Shown piece after piece: positions 36,733 to 47,530 of a stretch of DNA of 64,000 nucleotides. Origin of the DNA: Anaeramoeba flamelloides (lineage: Eukaryota; Metamonada; Anaeramoebidae); assembly GCA_027625915.1 (NCBI GenBank), contig JANTQA010000047.1:20150001-20214000 (forward strand). Reading direction: 5' to 3'. The notes beneath the pieces were generated by a model. It made no database searches and was not told where the DNA came from. It saw nothing but the letters and a program-made list of their open reading frames with translations. Both the position numbers and the translations under genes were made by a program. Numbering within the stretch: position 1 is the stretch's first letter; each line of letters starts with the position of its first letter.

Positions 36733-36945
36733 TTAAGTATGTAAAATAAATTTCAATTGAACTTTGATTGATTTATAATGCTTTCAATTGAAAATTTACT
36801 TGAATATTGAATTCCACTTATAACACCAAAACACCAGGTTTTAAGATGACATCCGTCTGAGTCATCTTTTTCAGTTTTTGTTCAAAATTTTTGAAATAAT
36901 TTAAAAATAATTAACATTTTTTGAACGAGGTCTTCAGCCTTATGG
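36733..36945. repeat. Flank repeat X, copy 2
   Basis: Nearly identical to bases 1-212 of the window; homology stops at gtcttcagcctta. Confidence 0.8.
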
Positions 36946-37194
36946 GAGTATTTTGAATATAAAATGAAAAATCCTGATTTTGTAAATTCATTTATTTATA
37001 AGTCTTTTTTCAAGTATAAAAAAAATGCAATCTATATTACGAAGAAAAGAGTTCAAAATTTCAGAGAATTAAAAAAGGGGTATTAAAAATGGATAAAATT
37101 TATCATTGCAAGTTTTATTAATAGTATTAATTTTCAAACACAATAAAACGCAAGTTGAAAATTTTTCCAAAATAAAAGAAAATAAATTTTAATT

Positions 37195-37730
37195 TGTTTA
37201 TTCATGGAAGAAGTGTAAATTACACTCTAGAGTACTTTTACAAAATTTCATCAAAGGTAATTTAAGTGTAAAATCATAGAGATTTCATGATTGTTCAAGG
37301 GAAAGGTATACCCAATTTTTTTTATGTTTTAAAAAGCAAAAGGAAAAAAGAAAAAGAACAAAAAAGAAAAAGAAATTTTAAAAGGGTTTTTAAGAAGTAA
37401 TTGCTATAAAGACATCAAAAAAAAAAAAAAAAAACAATGATATTTTTAAATTAAGGACTCCCAAAATCACATCCACGATACTTTTGGTTGACTTTTTAAT
37501 TTCATAATTGATCATGAATGTTTAATTGGGGAGTGTTGTTATTTCTTTTTCTTTTTGATCTGATTTGCTTTTAAGAGTTGGGCTATTTTTACCCTTTGGC
37601 TTTTATGTTTTTATTTTCAAGTTACTTATACTTTTGTGTTTAGTTTTTCCTTATTAGCAAGTAACCACTTGAACTTTTTCATTTGTAACTTTTCTTTCCA
37701 ATATAAAGAAGATTCAGCGAGGGGAAAAAT
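37195..37730 (-). mobile_element. LINE 3'-end fragment
   Basis: Same subfamily as 29435-29980. Minus-strand reading shows FPLAESSLYWKEKLQMKKFK near 37640-37710 and a coding tail near 37200-37290. It is 5'-truncated and frame-broken. An A/T-rich stretch with no gene follows, up to 38060. Confidence 0.65.
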
Positions 37731-38059
37731 GGAAAAAAATAAAAAAAATTCTCTTTATATTAATATTTATTATAATAAATACCATTTATTATGTATTAGT
37801 GGTAAAAATAGTATTAAACAGAGCAAAAATACTTTATAATGTAAGAAATAAAACCAATTTAAATATTAAGTTTATAAGAGTCATATAATCTCTTAATGAG
37901 AGAATTTTGAATTGACTAAATTTGATACTTCTAATTCAAAGAGCATCTGAAAAAGGCATAGTTATTATAAAATTTTTGGAATAAAGTGTACAAAAAATAT
38001 ACTATAAGTGTTAATAGTATATTCATTAACATTAAATTTTATCAAAAATTGTCTCTCTC

Positions 38060-39654
38060 TTAAAATATTTTATAAATCAAGATGATGAACCAGAATAATA
38101 ATATCAAAAAAATATAAATTTTAAATTTTTGTAAATTCAGAAAAGGATTCTTAATCCTTTTAGAATCTGGTTTCAAACCATTTTTCATTTTTCTTTTCTT
38201 TAATTCTCGGGTTAATTGATATTTAAAATTTGAATATTTATTCAATTTATAATATTCCATTGAGTCATGTAATTCCTGATAAATAATTTGTGGTTCACAA
38301 TACCGAGGCAAATAAATTTGGTCTGTATAAAGATATTTCAGAAAAATGTTCAGACTTTCTTTTGATTTGTTTGTGTAATCTCTAATTTGGTTGATATTTT
38401 TCTTATTTTCATTAAAATTGTCAAAAGTATATCTAAATAATGCTGATCGGGTTAATAATAGTAATTTGTGAACAGGAATTTTTTCATATTTTGCAATTTC
38501 ATTTGTACTTCTTATTTATTTTATTTTTTTGTTTTTTTTTTTTCTTACGATATAAAAATCTTTTGATTTCTCATCATTATATAGTTTTAATAAATCTTTT
38601 TTAAGTGAATATTTTGGTGGTGGGAATGATAAATCCAGGCTTTTAAAAAGATTTTGCATTTTCCGCTTTTTATTTAGAAATATATCATCAGCATTATTCC
38701 CTAAATAAATCCATTTTAACAGATATAACATATCTTTATGATCGAAAATTTTTTTATCAAACTTTTTTTGAATTTGTTCAATTGTTAATCCTGTTCTCAA
38801 TTCTACAATTAATTTGTGTACGGGGTATGAAATGATCTTTGGTTTTTGATTTGTAGATGAACAAAAATTATGGGCTCTCAATTCTGAATCACAATATTTT
38901 TTTGATTTAAATAACATTTCAAAATCTTTTATCAATGAATTTGTTTGATATTTATGATAGAATACAAATGACTCATTTCCACAAGTTATTGTATAATTCT
39001 TTAAATTAAATTCCAAACCTTGGAAATAATCTGGTAAATTAATCTTTCGGGGTAAAATCCATTTCCCCTTTCCAGTTTCTACCCCTTCCCCTTCCCCTTC
39101 CCCTTCCCCTTCACCAAAGGAAAATGCGTTACTGTCTGTATATTTATATCGATTTTTATTGAGTTGATGATTATAATTATCAAACCCCCAACCATACATT
39201 TCGTTTCGAGAAGTTATCACGAAGGTGATAGAATATGATCCTTTAATTTTTTTTATTTTCATATTTTTAAAGAATGGGATCGAAGTGAAAATTGATTTTG
39301 ATTTGCCAATTCCATTATATTCCCCAGAACCACAACTGAAAATTTTTCCTTTGTTCTTAGTAATCAGTATTGAGTGTCTGTACAATGCAAGTATATCTAC
39401 AATTTGACGCGCATCTTCAATATTAAGATATTTTTTAATGTTTATTTCAACTGGTTTCCTAAATGTTTTGTTGGTATATTCTTTCCCTATCCCAAATTTC
39501 CCAGCACAATTCTGTCCAAGCGCATATAATTTGTTGTCACTTGTAATAATAAAAACATTACCTCCGCCAAGATTACTAAATACTCTTGCCACATTTTCAT
39601 AAATTAATACTGGTAGAATATTTTCCCCTTGTTTTGCTCGATGGCCCAGTTCAC
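38060..39654 (-). CDS. RCC1-BTB-BTB protein with C-terminal membrane anchor (3' part)
   Basis: The exon opens after an acceptor near 39655 with RCC1-type blades (GELGHRAKQGENILPVL, LYALGQNCAGKFGIG, IFSCGSGEYNGIG, MYGWGF), so the N-terminus lies upstream. An acidic Gly-Glu minisatellite follows (cccctt repeats at 39082-39112). A first BTB (YPVHKLIVELRTGLTIEQIQ...LKWIYLG) is followed by a second (YEKIPVHKLLLLTRSALFRY...FLKYLYTD), a basic stretch, and a final hydrophobic segment (IYIFLILLFWFIILIYKIF) at the extreme C-terminus, which looks like a tail anchor. An in-frame TAA at 38516-38518 after a Lys-rich run separates the two BTBs; the frame is the same on both sides. Either the gene is broken there or a tiny intron is removed. 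RCC1-BTB proteins are usually ligase adaptors. Confidence 0.65.
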
Positions 39655-39846
39655 CTTTTAGATAAATAAGTTCATTTGATTACAAAATTAATAAAAAAAA
39701 AAAAAAAATATTAATTTGAAAAAAAGTTTTGGTTATATTATTAAATTTTCAAACTTGATCAAACTTGAAAAGTTTAATAAAATTGAAATTTTTTGGTATT
39801 TTTCAAGAGTTTTCTTGATTATTTGAATTGGTATAAAAGTTTTTAA

Positions 39847-40676
39847 GGGGGTAGTTACTGTAACAGAAAATTTTTCACTTTTTTGCAATTTTGAAGAGGA
39901 TCAGAAAATAACAATTTTTACTTTGGTTGTTAACTTTCATTGATTTTTATTATTTAAAGAGCTTCATTCATTAGATTTTTTAAATTGTTTTTTCAAAAAG
40001 TTCTCAAAGAAATTGTCACAATAGAATGATGAGTTGAATTACTTAAAATAGTGTTACGAATGTTGAATGACTTATCTTTTATCCTTATCTAAACATTCTA
40101 TTGTGGTATTTAATTATTTCATTTTTGAATTTTTTCATCATTTTTAAATTTTTTTTAATTCATGACAACAAAAAGCAATAAGAAAGATTATTTTATCAGT
40201 GACATTTCGAATAAATGTATTTTGTTTAAAAGGAATAAAAAAAACATTAAAATTGGGAGAATCACAAAAGAAAATACAAATGGGGCTTTAATAGCTAAAA
40301 GGATTCCTAAAAATAATAATTATCCCAAAACATTACTGATTAGGGAATTTAAATACTTGGATTTGGTGGAATTGGAGAAGTGTCTAAGATTATTTTATCA
40401 ATTTTTAAACCAAGGAATAGCTATAAATTTTATTCTAAGAATCTAAAATTATCTTCTCCCAAAAAAAAAACTATTTAAATAATAAAAAAAAAATTGAACC
40501 CATTTTATCATTATATTTCACTTTTTTTTGTTATTAAACATTAAAAAAACAAAAATATCAAATAATTTTTTAAAAAAATTTTTTTAGAGAATCTACGATC
40601 ACATTCACAGTAAATTATAATACTCTTTTCTTATCCCTCTCAAATTTTTATCATGTCTTAGGGTGTAACTACCCCC
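39847..40676. mobile_element. TTAA-flanked element T3 with internal ORF
   Basis: Perfect TTAA at 39843-39846 and 40677-40680. Inverted ends are GGGGGTAGTTAC at both sides, diverging inwards (gtaacag versus accctaag). The length is 830 bases. It is the only TTAA element here with a sizeable sense ORF (40162-40446). It lies between the two RCC1 gene parts. Confidence 0.85.
40162..40446 (+). CDS. Unknown 94-residue basic protein inside T3
   Basis: Starts at an ATG after a T-rich leader and reads MTTKSNKKDYFISDISNKCI..., ending FLNQGIAINFILRI. It is rich in Lys, Asn and Ile, with an amphipathic stretch (LDLVELEKCLRLFYQFLNQG) near the C-terminus. I recognise no domain. Its length, ATG start and central place in the element suggest a passenger or accessory ORF or a transposase fragment, but chance in A/T-rich DNA remains possible. 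Confidence 0.35.
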   Translation: MTTKSNKKDYFISDISNKCILFKRNKKNIKIGRITKENTNGALIAKRIPKNNNYPKTLLIREFKYLDLVELEKCLRLFYQFLNQGIAINFILRI

Positions 40677-40680
40677 TTAA

Positions 40681-41217
40681 GAGTTTTTCATGATTGTGAG
40701 TTGAAAAATAAAAAAGGTTATTTTGTGAAAAGTTGTATTTTATAACAAAAATTTTTACAAAATTTCAAAATTGTTGAAATCATCAATACTAAATATTTTT
40801 AAATATTTTTTCAAAACGCAATTTTAAAACCAATTTTTAATTGGAAATTTTTTAAGGTTTAAAACAAGTGACACAGTTCTGATTCCTATTTTGTTTAATT
40901 ATTTTTTTTTTTAAAATAATATCCAAAATTCTCTAACATACCATTGAAACCACCAAAACCTACTATAAAATATTCTAACCTACCTCTTAAAATTCCAAAA
41001 CCTACGCAGAAAGGTGGGTCTTAAATACCTACAGCCAAGATATTTCAATGGAATTGATTATTTTGAAAAAATTGAGAATTTGACCAAATTTGAAAAAAAA
41101 TAATTTTTGTTTTGGAAATAAATTTTTTTCATTTGCTTTTTTTTTGAAAAGGTATCCTCTGAGTTATAATCTTGACTTCATTATAGCTAAGTGTAAAAAA
41201 AACAAAATAAATTTAGG
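40681..41217. other. Non-coding spacer
   Basis: No ORF. A short stretch at about 40940-41040 carries several aaacctac-type repeats of unknown meaning. Confidence 0.35.
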
Positions 41218-41460
41218 TATTTTGGAAGTGCCGTAGAGTGCTGTTGAGTGCCTATGTTTTTTTGAATTTTTGAAATAAATTGAAAATTTCATTCAATTTT
41301 CTGTTAATTTCAAAAATTAAAAAAAAACCTAACGTCGATTTTCTCAAGGTTTTCTGTTTTATTGATAAAGTGTTCTAGGTTTTTTTTACTTTTTGAAATA
41401 ACAAGAAAATTGAAGAAATTTTCAATTAATTTCTCCAATTACAAAAAAGGGAATGGTAGT
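41218..41460. repeat. Palindromic CCTAGG-type family, copy 2
   Basis: Contains gtgccgtagagtgctgttga near the left edge, paired T-rich and A-rich arms around tttttgaaataaa, and ttctaggttttttttac. The same motifs are found at 55376-55865 and 7758-7885. Boundaries are approximate. Confidence 0.5.
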
Positions 41461-43046
41461 TTTCGAGAATTCAAAATAATTGAGTAAAATCTTTAATTGT
41501 TTATCTAATAATTTGAAATTTTGGAAAATCTAAGGGCACACATGAGAAAAATAATTTTATCTCTTCAAATATTTCAAATAAATAAATAATAAAACTGAAA
41601 TTTTTAAAAATTTTGGTCAGAGTTATTATTTAATGAAATCTGACCAAGGTCTCCTCAAAATATCTGTTCTTAATTATAGTTTTCTATTGCACCTTTCACC
41701 AGAGATTACATGAATATTTTTTTATAAAAATTGATTTTTATTAAAAAAAAAAACTCTTAAAAATCGAGACATCATGTTTCCACTTGTGTATGATCACAAT
41801 CAGAATTAGTATGGTAAATATTAGGTAATATTTGTAATTAATGCATAAATGGGTAATTATTAATTTCACTTTAGCTTCTGGTTTATTATAAAATATTATC
41901 TTTTGGATGGTTTCGGTTGATGGTATGAATTTTATGGTGATTACTATTGTACCAAGGTCTATATTCAAATTATTTTCTTATAAATTGGTACATTTGAAGT
42001 TAACTATATTGTGATTAAAAACTAATTTGGATAGACCTAGGAATAATGAAATTTTGGTTTTCAAACCTTTTCAAGGTAAATTTCGAGTTTGGGTTACAGT
42101 TATAGGATTTTTTAACTTTCACCCAAAACAATCAAATAAGGCACAAAAAAAATTAAGTAAGAAACAAAATTAAAATCAATAAGACAAAAAAAGATTGTTC
42201 ATAATAACGTACAATCTCGTCTTTTCAACTCAAACACTATTCTAAAAAAAAAACCACCTTTTGGGCATTTTATAAAGAATTGTACCGGAAAATTAAGTTT
42301 TTTTCGGTAACTTATTTGTAAAATTTCAGTATGTATTAAAAAGTACCCAATCTGTATAAAAATATTACAGTTTGTTCAATAACCCGTATTGACTTCAATA
42401 AATATTTTTTTTTAAACTTTTACTGTGGTTTTTTCAAAAAATATGTTTCTAAGTGTTGTTTTCCAACTTTTTTGATATTATTTTCAATTTTTATCTATTG
42501 TTGAAATGAAAATTTTTCAAGAGTGTGTTTATTTTTACCAGGAAATTCTATCTTGTCAATAATATTGTCCTTCTCAAATTCATAAAAGAAATTGTTTTTC
42601 AAAGTGTTTTAGAGAAATATTTTTTCTTCTAATTGAATGAAAAATTAAAAGATCTTGATATAGTCAATGAAAATTGATCTTTTAGTGGAGATTTAATTTG
42701 CTCTCTTTAAGAAAATTGTTGAATAAGAATTTATTTTTGAATAATTTGGTCATTGAGCATGTTGTTGTTGAATTTTAATTAAATAAAATACCGGCTAATT
42801 AACTTTCGATTTAATATGAAATATTGCTTCACTGGGGATTCTTATCTCATCTAATATAGGTAAAAAAACGAATGAAATAAATAAATATAGCTAGTTCAAT
42901 TATAAGATATTATTGGAGGAAGATATTTGACAATAAAAAGGATAAAAATTGTATATGTAAGGAATTTTTTTTCATTTCAATTTCAAAAAACTTGGAAAAA
43001 TTACTATCTCATTTTTGCGCATGTCGATATACCAGTAAAAAAGTTT
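41461..43046. other. Non-coding stretch, one weak ORF
   Basis: A 75-codon minus-strand frame (41741-41968) has a hydrophobic segment (YYLIFTILILIVIIH) but no recognised relatives or splice partners. Otherwise nothing was identified. Confidence 0.3.
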
Positions 43047-43050
43047 TTAA

Positions 43051-44168
43051 GGGACTAGTATTCTACGACAACAAGGCAAAATTTTAAAATATGTTATTGG
43101 TGGTATTCTCTACTTACAAATTTTGTAGATCCCAAGTGTCAAAAAATTCTGATCGACTAAGAAAGCCATAAAAGAAAATTAGTTTAGTGAGATCAATTTT
43201 TTTTTTCCATTTTTTCTGAAAAAGCAAAAGATTAAATTCTTTTTTTTTCTCACAATTTATCAATTTTTTACCCCGTTTATTGCAATTTTGATCATTATTA
43301 TACTATAACATTTCTTTGTTACCAGTAATACTAATATAAAGATTTTTTTTCTTTTTTGAGATAAAACTTTAGGTTAACCAAAAAAAAATGATATATTCAA
43401 CGGATTAAAAAATAATTGTATTTTTTTAAGAATAGTAGTTATAATAATGAAAGTTTTAAAACCATGTAAAAATTTTACTCTGAAATTTTGTTTTTGTATT
43501 AAGACAAAATTCGATTTTTCAAAATAAAATTTTCTTGAAGATATTTGGGAATTAGTTAATTTTATTCTCAAAAATCAAAATCTATTTTTTCTACCAAAAA
43601 TGAATTGAATTGCTATACGGATTCTTGTGAATAAGACCAAACAATTTGTTAAAAAAATTTTTCAATATTGAAAATTTTTTTGCAATTTTTTTTCATTTTT
43701 GAAAATCAGAAAACAACTAATTCAAAACCTTTAAGAATAAAATTTTTTTGCTTAATAGATCTCAATTTAATTGATAAACTGTAGTTAAGGTTCTACCGAA
43801 TATTCATTTATTGAATCACCTATACCACAATTAGTTTTATTGGCTAAGATTTGAATTGGAATATTAATCAAAGAAAAAGAAACCAAATAAAAAATTTGCT
43901 TTCGAAATCAATACTTTCCAACATAAAACGAAAAATATGTTTTCCCATTTTCAAGAATTAACTTAATTCTTACAAAATAATAGGTTACTTTTTTATCGTT
44001 TTATATTGGAAACATATAAATTTTGAATTTCAAAAAAGAGACTCAAATCAACAAATTGTTTAAATGAGGCTAACTCATCCATTTCAGAAGTTGAAACACA
44101 AATTACAAAAAAAAAAATTTTCAAAATCTTGACAAGATTTCATTTTATTTTCAAAAATGACTATTACC
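43051..44168. mobile_element. TTAA-flanked element T5
   Basis: TTAA at 43047-43050 and 44169-44172. The left end is GGGACTAGTATTCTACGAC and the right end, inverted, GGTAATAGTCATTTTTG, so only a weak terminal repeat is kept. The right ~480 bases match 57600-58800 (for example cttgacaagatttcatttt before the end). No ORF of note. Confidence 0.6.
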
Positions 44169-44627
44169 TTAAGAAATTCTTTTTATCCTTTTTTTTGTTT
44201 TTTTGTATTTATTCAAATTGAAATATATAGTTGTGGTGGATTTTGGTGTTGGTTTGTAAAAATTTTGTTTAATTAGATCTCTTCTATGAGGAGATTAGTC
44301 TTGAAGGTTGTAGAAAAACACTTCGGTAATATGATCTATTGTAAATATCTTGTTTGACTTGAAAGTCTAGTTATACCGAACTGTATTTTTTTATTAAACA
44401 CAAAATAAAAACCATAACCAAAGCTGAAGAAAAATTGAAAACATTTAAAAAAAAAAAAAACAACAGTTATTTCAAAAAACAACACAGAATAATTTTTTAA
44501 AATACAAAAAAGGATGACGACACGGGTTATTGGGCAAACTGTAATCACCCTACTCTAAAAAATTTAGGAAAAAAAACCCTCAATTTTTATTTTTATCAAG
44601 ATCTCTTTACTCATTATATTCTGTTAA

Positions 44628-44798
44628 GGTTTCAATCTCTATTAAATTTTTTTACCTAAATTTAATTGAGATTGAGAAAATATTTTGCCAATTACTTAGA
44701 TTTGAAAACCCCTGTTTATTTTCATATTAAACTTATTTCTAGATAAGGAATCCTTATTTAGAAGTTGGTCAAAAAAAAATCTAATAGAGACTTGTCCC
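44628..44798. mobile_element. TTAA-flanked element T1, short internally deleted copy
   Basis: Left TTAA at 44624-44627, right TTAT at 44799-44802. The outer ~80 bases on each side match the ends of the T1 copy at 6485-7417 (for example tctattaaatttttttacct and gataaggaatccttattta); the middle is missing. It lies about 60 bases from the end of the RCC1-like frame. Confidence 0.75.
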
Positions 44799-44864
44799 TT
44801 ATACTAATAAATATGTTATTTACACATAAGAAGAGTATCTAGAGAACATGAAAAATGGACAATC

Positions 44865-45776
44865 CTAAAGGATTTGGAGCAAAATGAGTAGATCAAAATC
44901 TTTTTTCGCCTTTTGAGATTCAAAAAATTGTTTGTGAGAAAGAGATTTCATAGAAAAAGAAAATTCTTTACCAGAATAATTAATCCCATTTCCAAACAGC
45001 TCACCATTATGACACAAAAAATAATTGCTTCTACTTGTACATGCAATTTTTTTCACTTGAGGTAAATTGTAGGATTTATTGGAAACATGACGCGAAAATT
45101 TTTTGGATTGTTTTAAATTAAAAGTTTTTGAAGATCCGCTTTCAGTATTTGGCTTTTTGTACCTCAATCGAGAAAGTTTCAAGTGACTGGCCAAAACATA
45201 AACTTTTCCCTTTTTTGTTAAAACCAAAAACTGGTTTTCATCACACTTGATATCTTTAACTTGAAACACAAATGATATTCTTCTCATTTTTTTGTTTCTT
45301 TGCTTGTAATCACCGGTATGGGTTGGTACAGTAAAATATAACTCTAGTTGATCCTTGTATTCCTCGTCTTTTTTCCAGACTAAACACATAAAATTATACT
45401 CACTGTGATAATTAATCCTTTGGATTGAATCGCCAGTAATTAGGATTTTTTTTGTTTCTGATTGGCAACGAATTATTGATCCATAATTCCAATTTGCAGA
45501 TTCCCAATCACAATTGTTTTCGAAGAGGTAATTTAATTCTTTGGTATTACAAGAACTAATAAAGATCCTCTGTTCTTCTTCTTGTTCTGTTTCATTTTCA
45601 ATTTCTTTTTCTTTTTCTTTTTCTTTTCCTTTTTCTTTTCCTTTTTTGTTTTCAATTCCTCCTTCTGTTTCTTGGGTTTCATGTTCAATTTCTATTTCAA
45701 CCTCAAGTTGGTTTTCTTTTATTTGATTTTTTTTTTCCATTTTCGTTTTCTTTTTTGTTTTCCTTTGAGATTTCAT
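44865..45776 (-). CDS. RCC1-like protein, N-terminal part
   Basis: The ATG at 45774-45776 opens a 303-codon frame. The first 70 residues are low-complexity Lys/Glu repeats (KGKEKGKEKEKEKEIENE). Then follow RCC1-type blades: FVFQVKDIKCDENQFLVLTK...KVYVLASH and LPQVKKIACTSRSNYFLCHN...ELFGNG. After FESQKAKKD the frame runs into a stop. A one-base change in the A run just before would let it continue as a further blade-like stretch (RIVHFSCSLDTLLM) to a possible donor near 44815. It may be the 5' end of the RCC1-BTB gene at 38060-39654, which lacks its N-terminus, with the 5.2 kb between filled by transposons, or an independent gene. Confidence 0.6.
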   Translation of the reverse strand: MKSQRKTKKKTKMEKKNQIKENQLEVEIEIEHETQETEGGIENKKGKEKGKEKEKEKEIENETEQEEEQRIFISSCNTKELNYLFENNCDWESANWNYGSIIRCQSETKKILITGDSIQRINYHSEYNFMCLVWKKDEEYKDQLELYFTVPTHTGDYKQRNKKMRRISFVFQVKDIKCDENQFLVLTKKGKVYVLASHLKLSRLRYKKPNTESGSSKTFNLKQSKKFSRHVSNKSYNLPQVKKIACTSRSNYFLCHNGELFGNGINYSGKEFSFSMKSLSHKQFFESQKAKKDFDLLILLQIL

Positions 45777-46639
45777 GTATCAATTGAAAAAAATGAAAAA
45801 TATATCGATAAACACATTGAAAAATATACTTTTATTTCTTATCTGTAAACTGCTGTTAAAAACATGTGATCAGGTTCTTAGTTTCTCTGAAATACAATCC
45901 TAGTTTTTGAACAATAAAGTGGAAATAATTTTTTCGTCCTTTTTTTTTTTTTTTTTTTTTTTGGAAGAGTATTAAAAAATTCAATGAAGGCGATTGTATT
46001 TTGTGATCTCGATTTGAATTTACTTGTAGTATTTTTTATTCTATTAAAATTAAGTTGTATTTTCGGTACCCTAATATTCTTAAATTAAACTCTGATTTCA
46101 GTCGAAAAAAATTGTAAAATCAAGAAATTTTTATTAACATTTGTTGTACAAATACCAGTAAATATGATTAAATTAATCTCTCAATAGATTACTTCAAATT
46201 GAATTGATGAAGATCTCAAGGTTTTTTCACTGGAATGTGTATAGTGTGATTCAACTCCGAAAAACAAAAATATTGGATAAATATGGGAGTAATTCATAAT
46301 AAATTCATCTCCTTAATTAAGTTACCATTTGTTACAAAATAAATAGAACAAAATTTTCATTCAGCTTTCCTAAAAAAGGTCTTATAAATCATATTATATT
46401 TTTAAGTTCCGTGAATCGGTATAATTATTAATTTCCCCATTTTTGAATTGAAACTTTTGATTATTTATTTTTAATCTTTGAATTTTACTTTTTTAGGTAA
46501 AGCTGACTGAAAATTTTGATCTTTTGATTCTGCAATTCACAGTATGTTGCAATTGGGTATAATTGGTATTTGTACCCTAGATTCAGGGATTTTTGTAAAT
46601 CTATTATAAATATAACCCAAAAAAAAACAATTTTTTATT
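45777..46639. other. Upstream region of the RCC1-like gene
   Basis: No ORF. Contains a T homopolymer of about 24 at 45938-45961. No promoter motif was recognised. Confidence 0.35.
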
Positions 46640-46870
46640 ACATGTTATAAATGTGTTGTAAAGGTGTTAGAAAGGTTTAAAATGTTATTATAGTTAAAAC
46701 ATTGACTTTTATAAAATAAATTTGTGTTATAAATATAATAACATGTTATAATATTTTTAACATGTTATAATCCTGTTATAAGAATATTATTTTTTCAAAA
46801 ACTAATGTAAAAATCATTATTTAAAAGGAAATTTTGTTATAAAAAGGATATATAGATGTTATAAACAATT
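46640..46870. repeat. Cluster of TGTTATAA-like motifs
   Basis: About ten variants of TGTTATAA occur within 230 bases, several as the palindrome-like aacatgttataa (near 46640, 46738 and 46758). Such clustering could be decayed short tandem repeats or a binding-site array. No coding. Confidence 0.5.
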
Positions 46871-46904
46871 TTTTTTTATTAGGGTGATAAGCAAAATTTC
46901 AAAA

Positions 46905-47345
46905 TTAGGGTCTAACTTTGTCATTATTATGAAAAAAATATTTTCAAATTTTTGGATCAGAATCTTATTTTTTTATTTTTTTTTTTTATTTTTTTTTATT
47001 ATTATATTTTTTTTTTTTTTGCAAGTTTCTAAAATCTTGTTTTCGCAAAATCCCAGTACAAGATACCGAATCGACAGCAAAATACCAGTCCAAGTAACGA
47101 ACTTGACAGATAGTATGGAAAGTTCAATTCGGTCCATTTTGGTTGGTTTCAGATCACATTTGTTGGATTCAGTTCATTTGCATAAGTCCTCATCGAAGAT
47201 CTGATCATGAACAAGTTTGGTTGGGTTAATCCTGAACAGGTCAACCAATTCTTTTAATGATTTTTTATACTATTTACCCCATCCAAACACCTAAAAAAAC
47301 AAAAAGAGAAGGAACCTAAGGAAACTAAGGAACCCAAGCAACTTA
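46905..47345 (-). repeat. Retroposon-like repeat, copy 2, with upstream A/T module
   Basis: 47020-47345 matches 20335-20680. The T run at 46970-47020 would be a 3' poly-A tail on the minus strand. Before it, 46925-46985 (attttcaaatttttggatca) is similar to 53225-53290, which is also followed by a long T-rich stretch. Confidence 0.5.
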
Positions 47346-47530
47346 AGAATGGAAATTTGGAAAAGGTAAAGCGTATAAAAAATAAAAATAACAAGTCTTT
47401 CGAATTAAAGCAAGATCACTTTATGAATTAAATAAGGGAAATAATACTTATGGATCTTTGATACTTTAAAGACTTTCTATTCAATTTTTAAACCTTTCCC
47501 GAAGGTTGCGAAAGTTAAATAGAAGTTTTA

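Noticed and set aside
45541-45848. Two plus-strand frames rich in Phe and Ser
   Set aside because: They are the reverse reading of the Lys/Glu-rich N-terminus of the RCC1-like gene.
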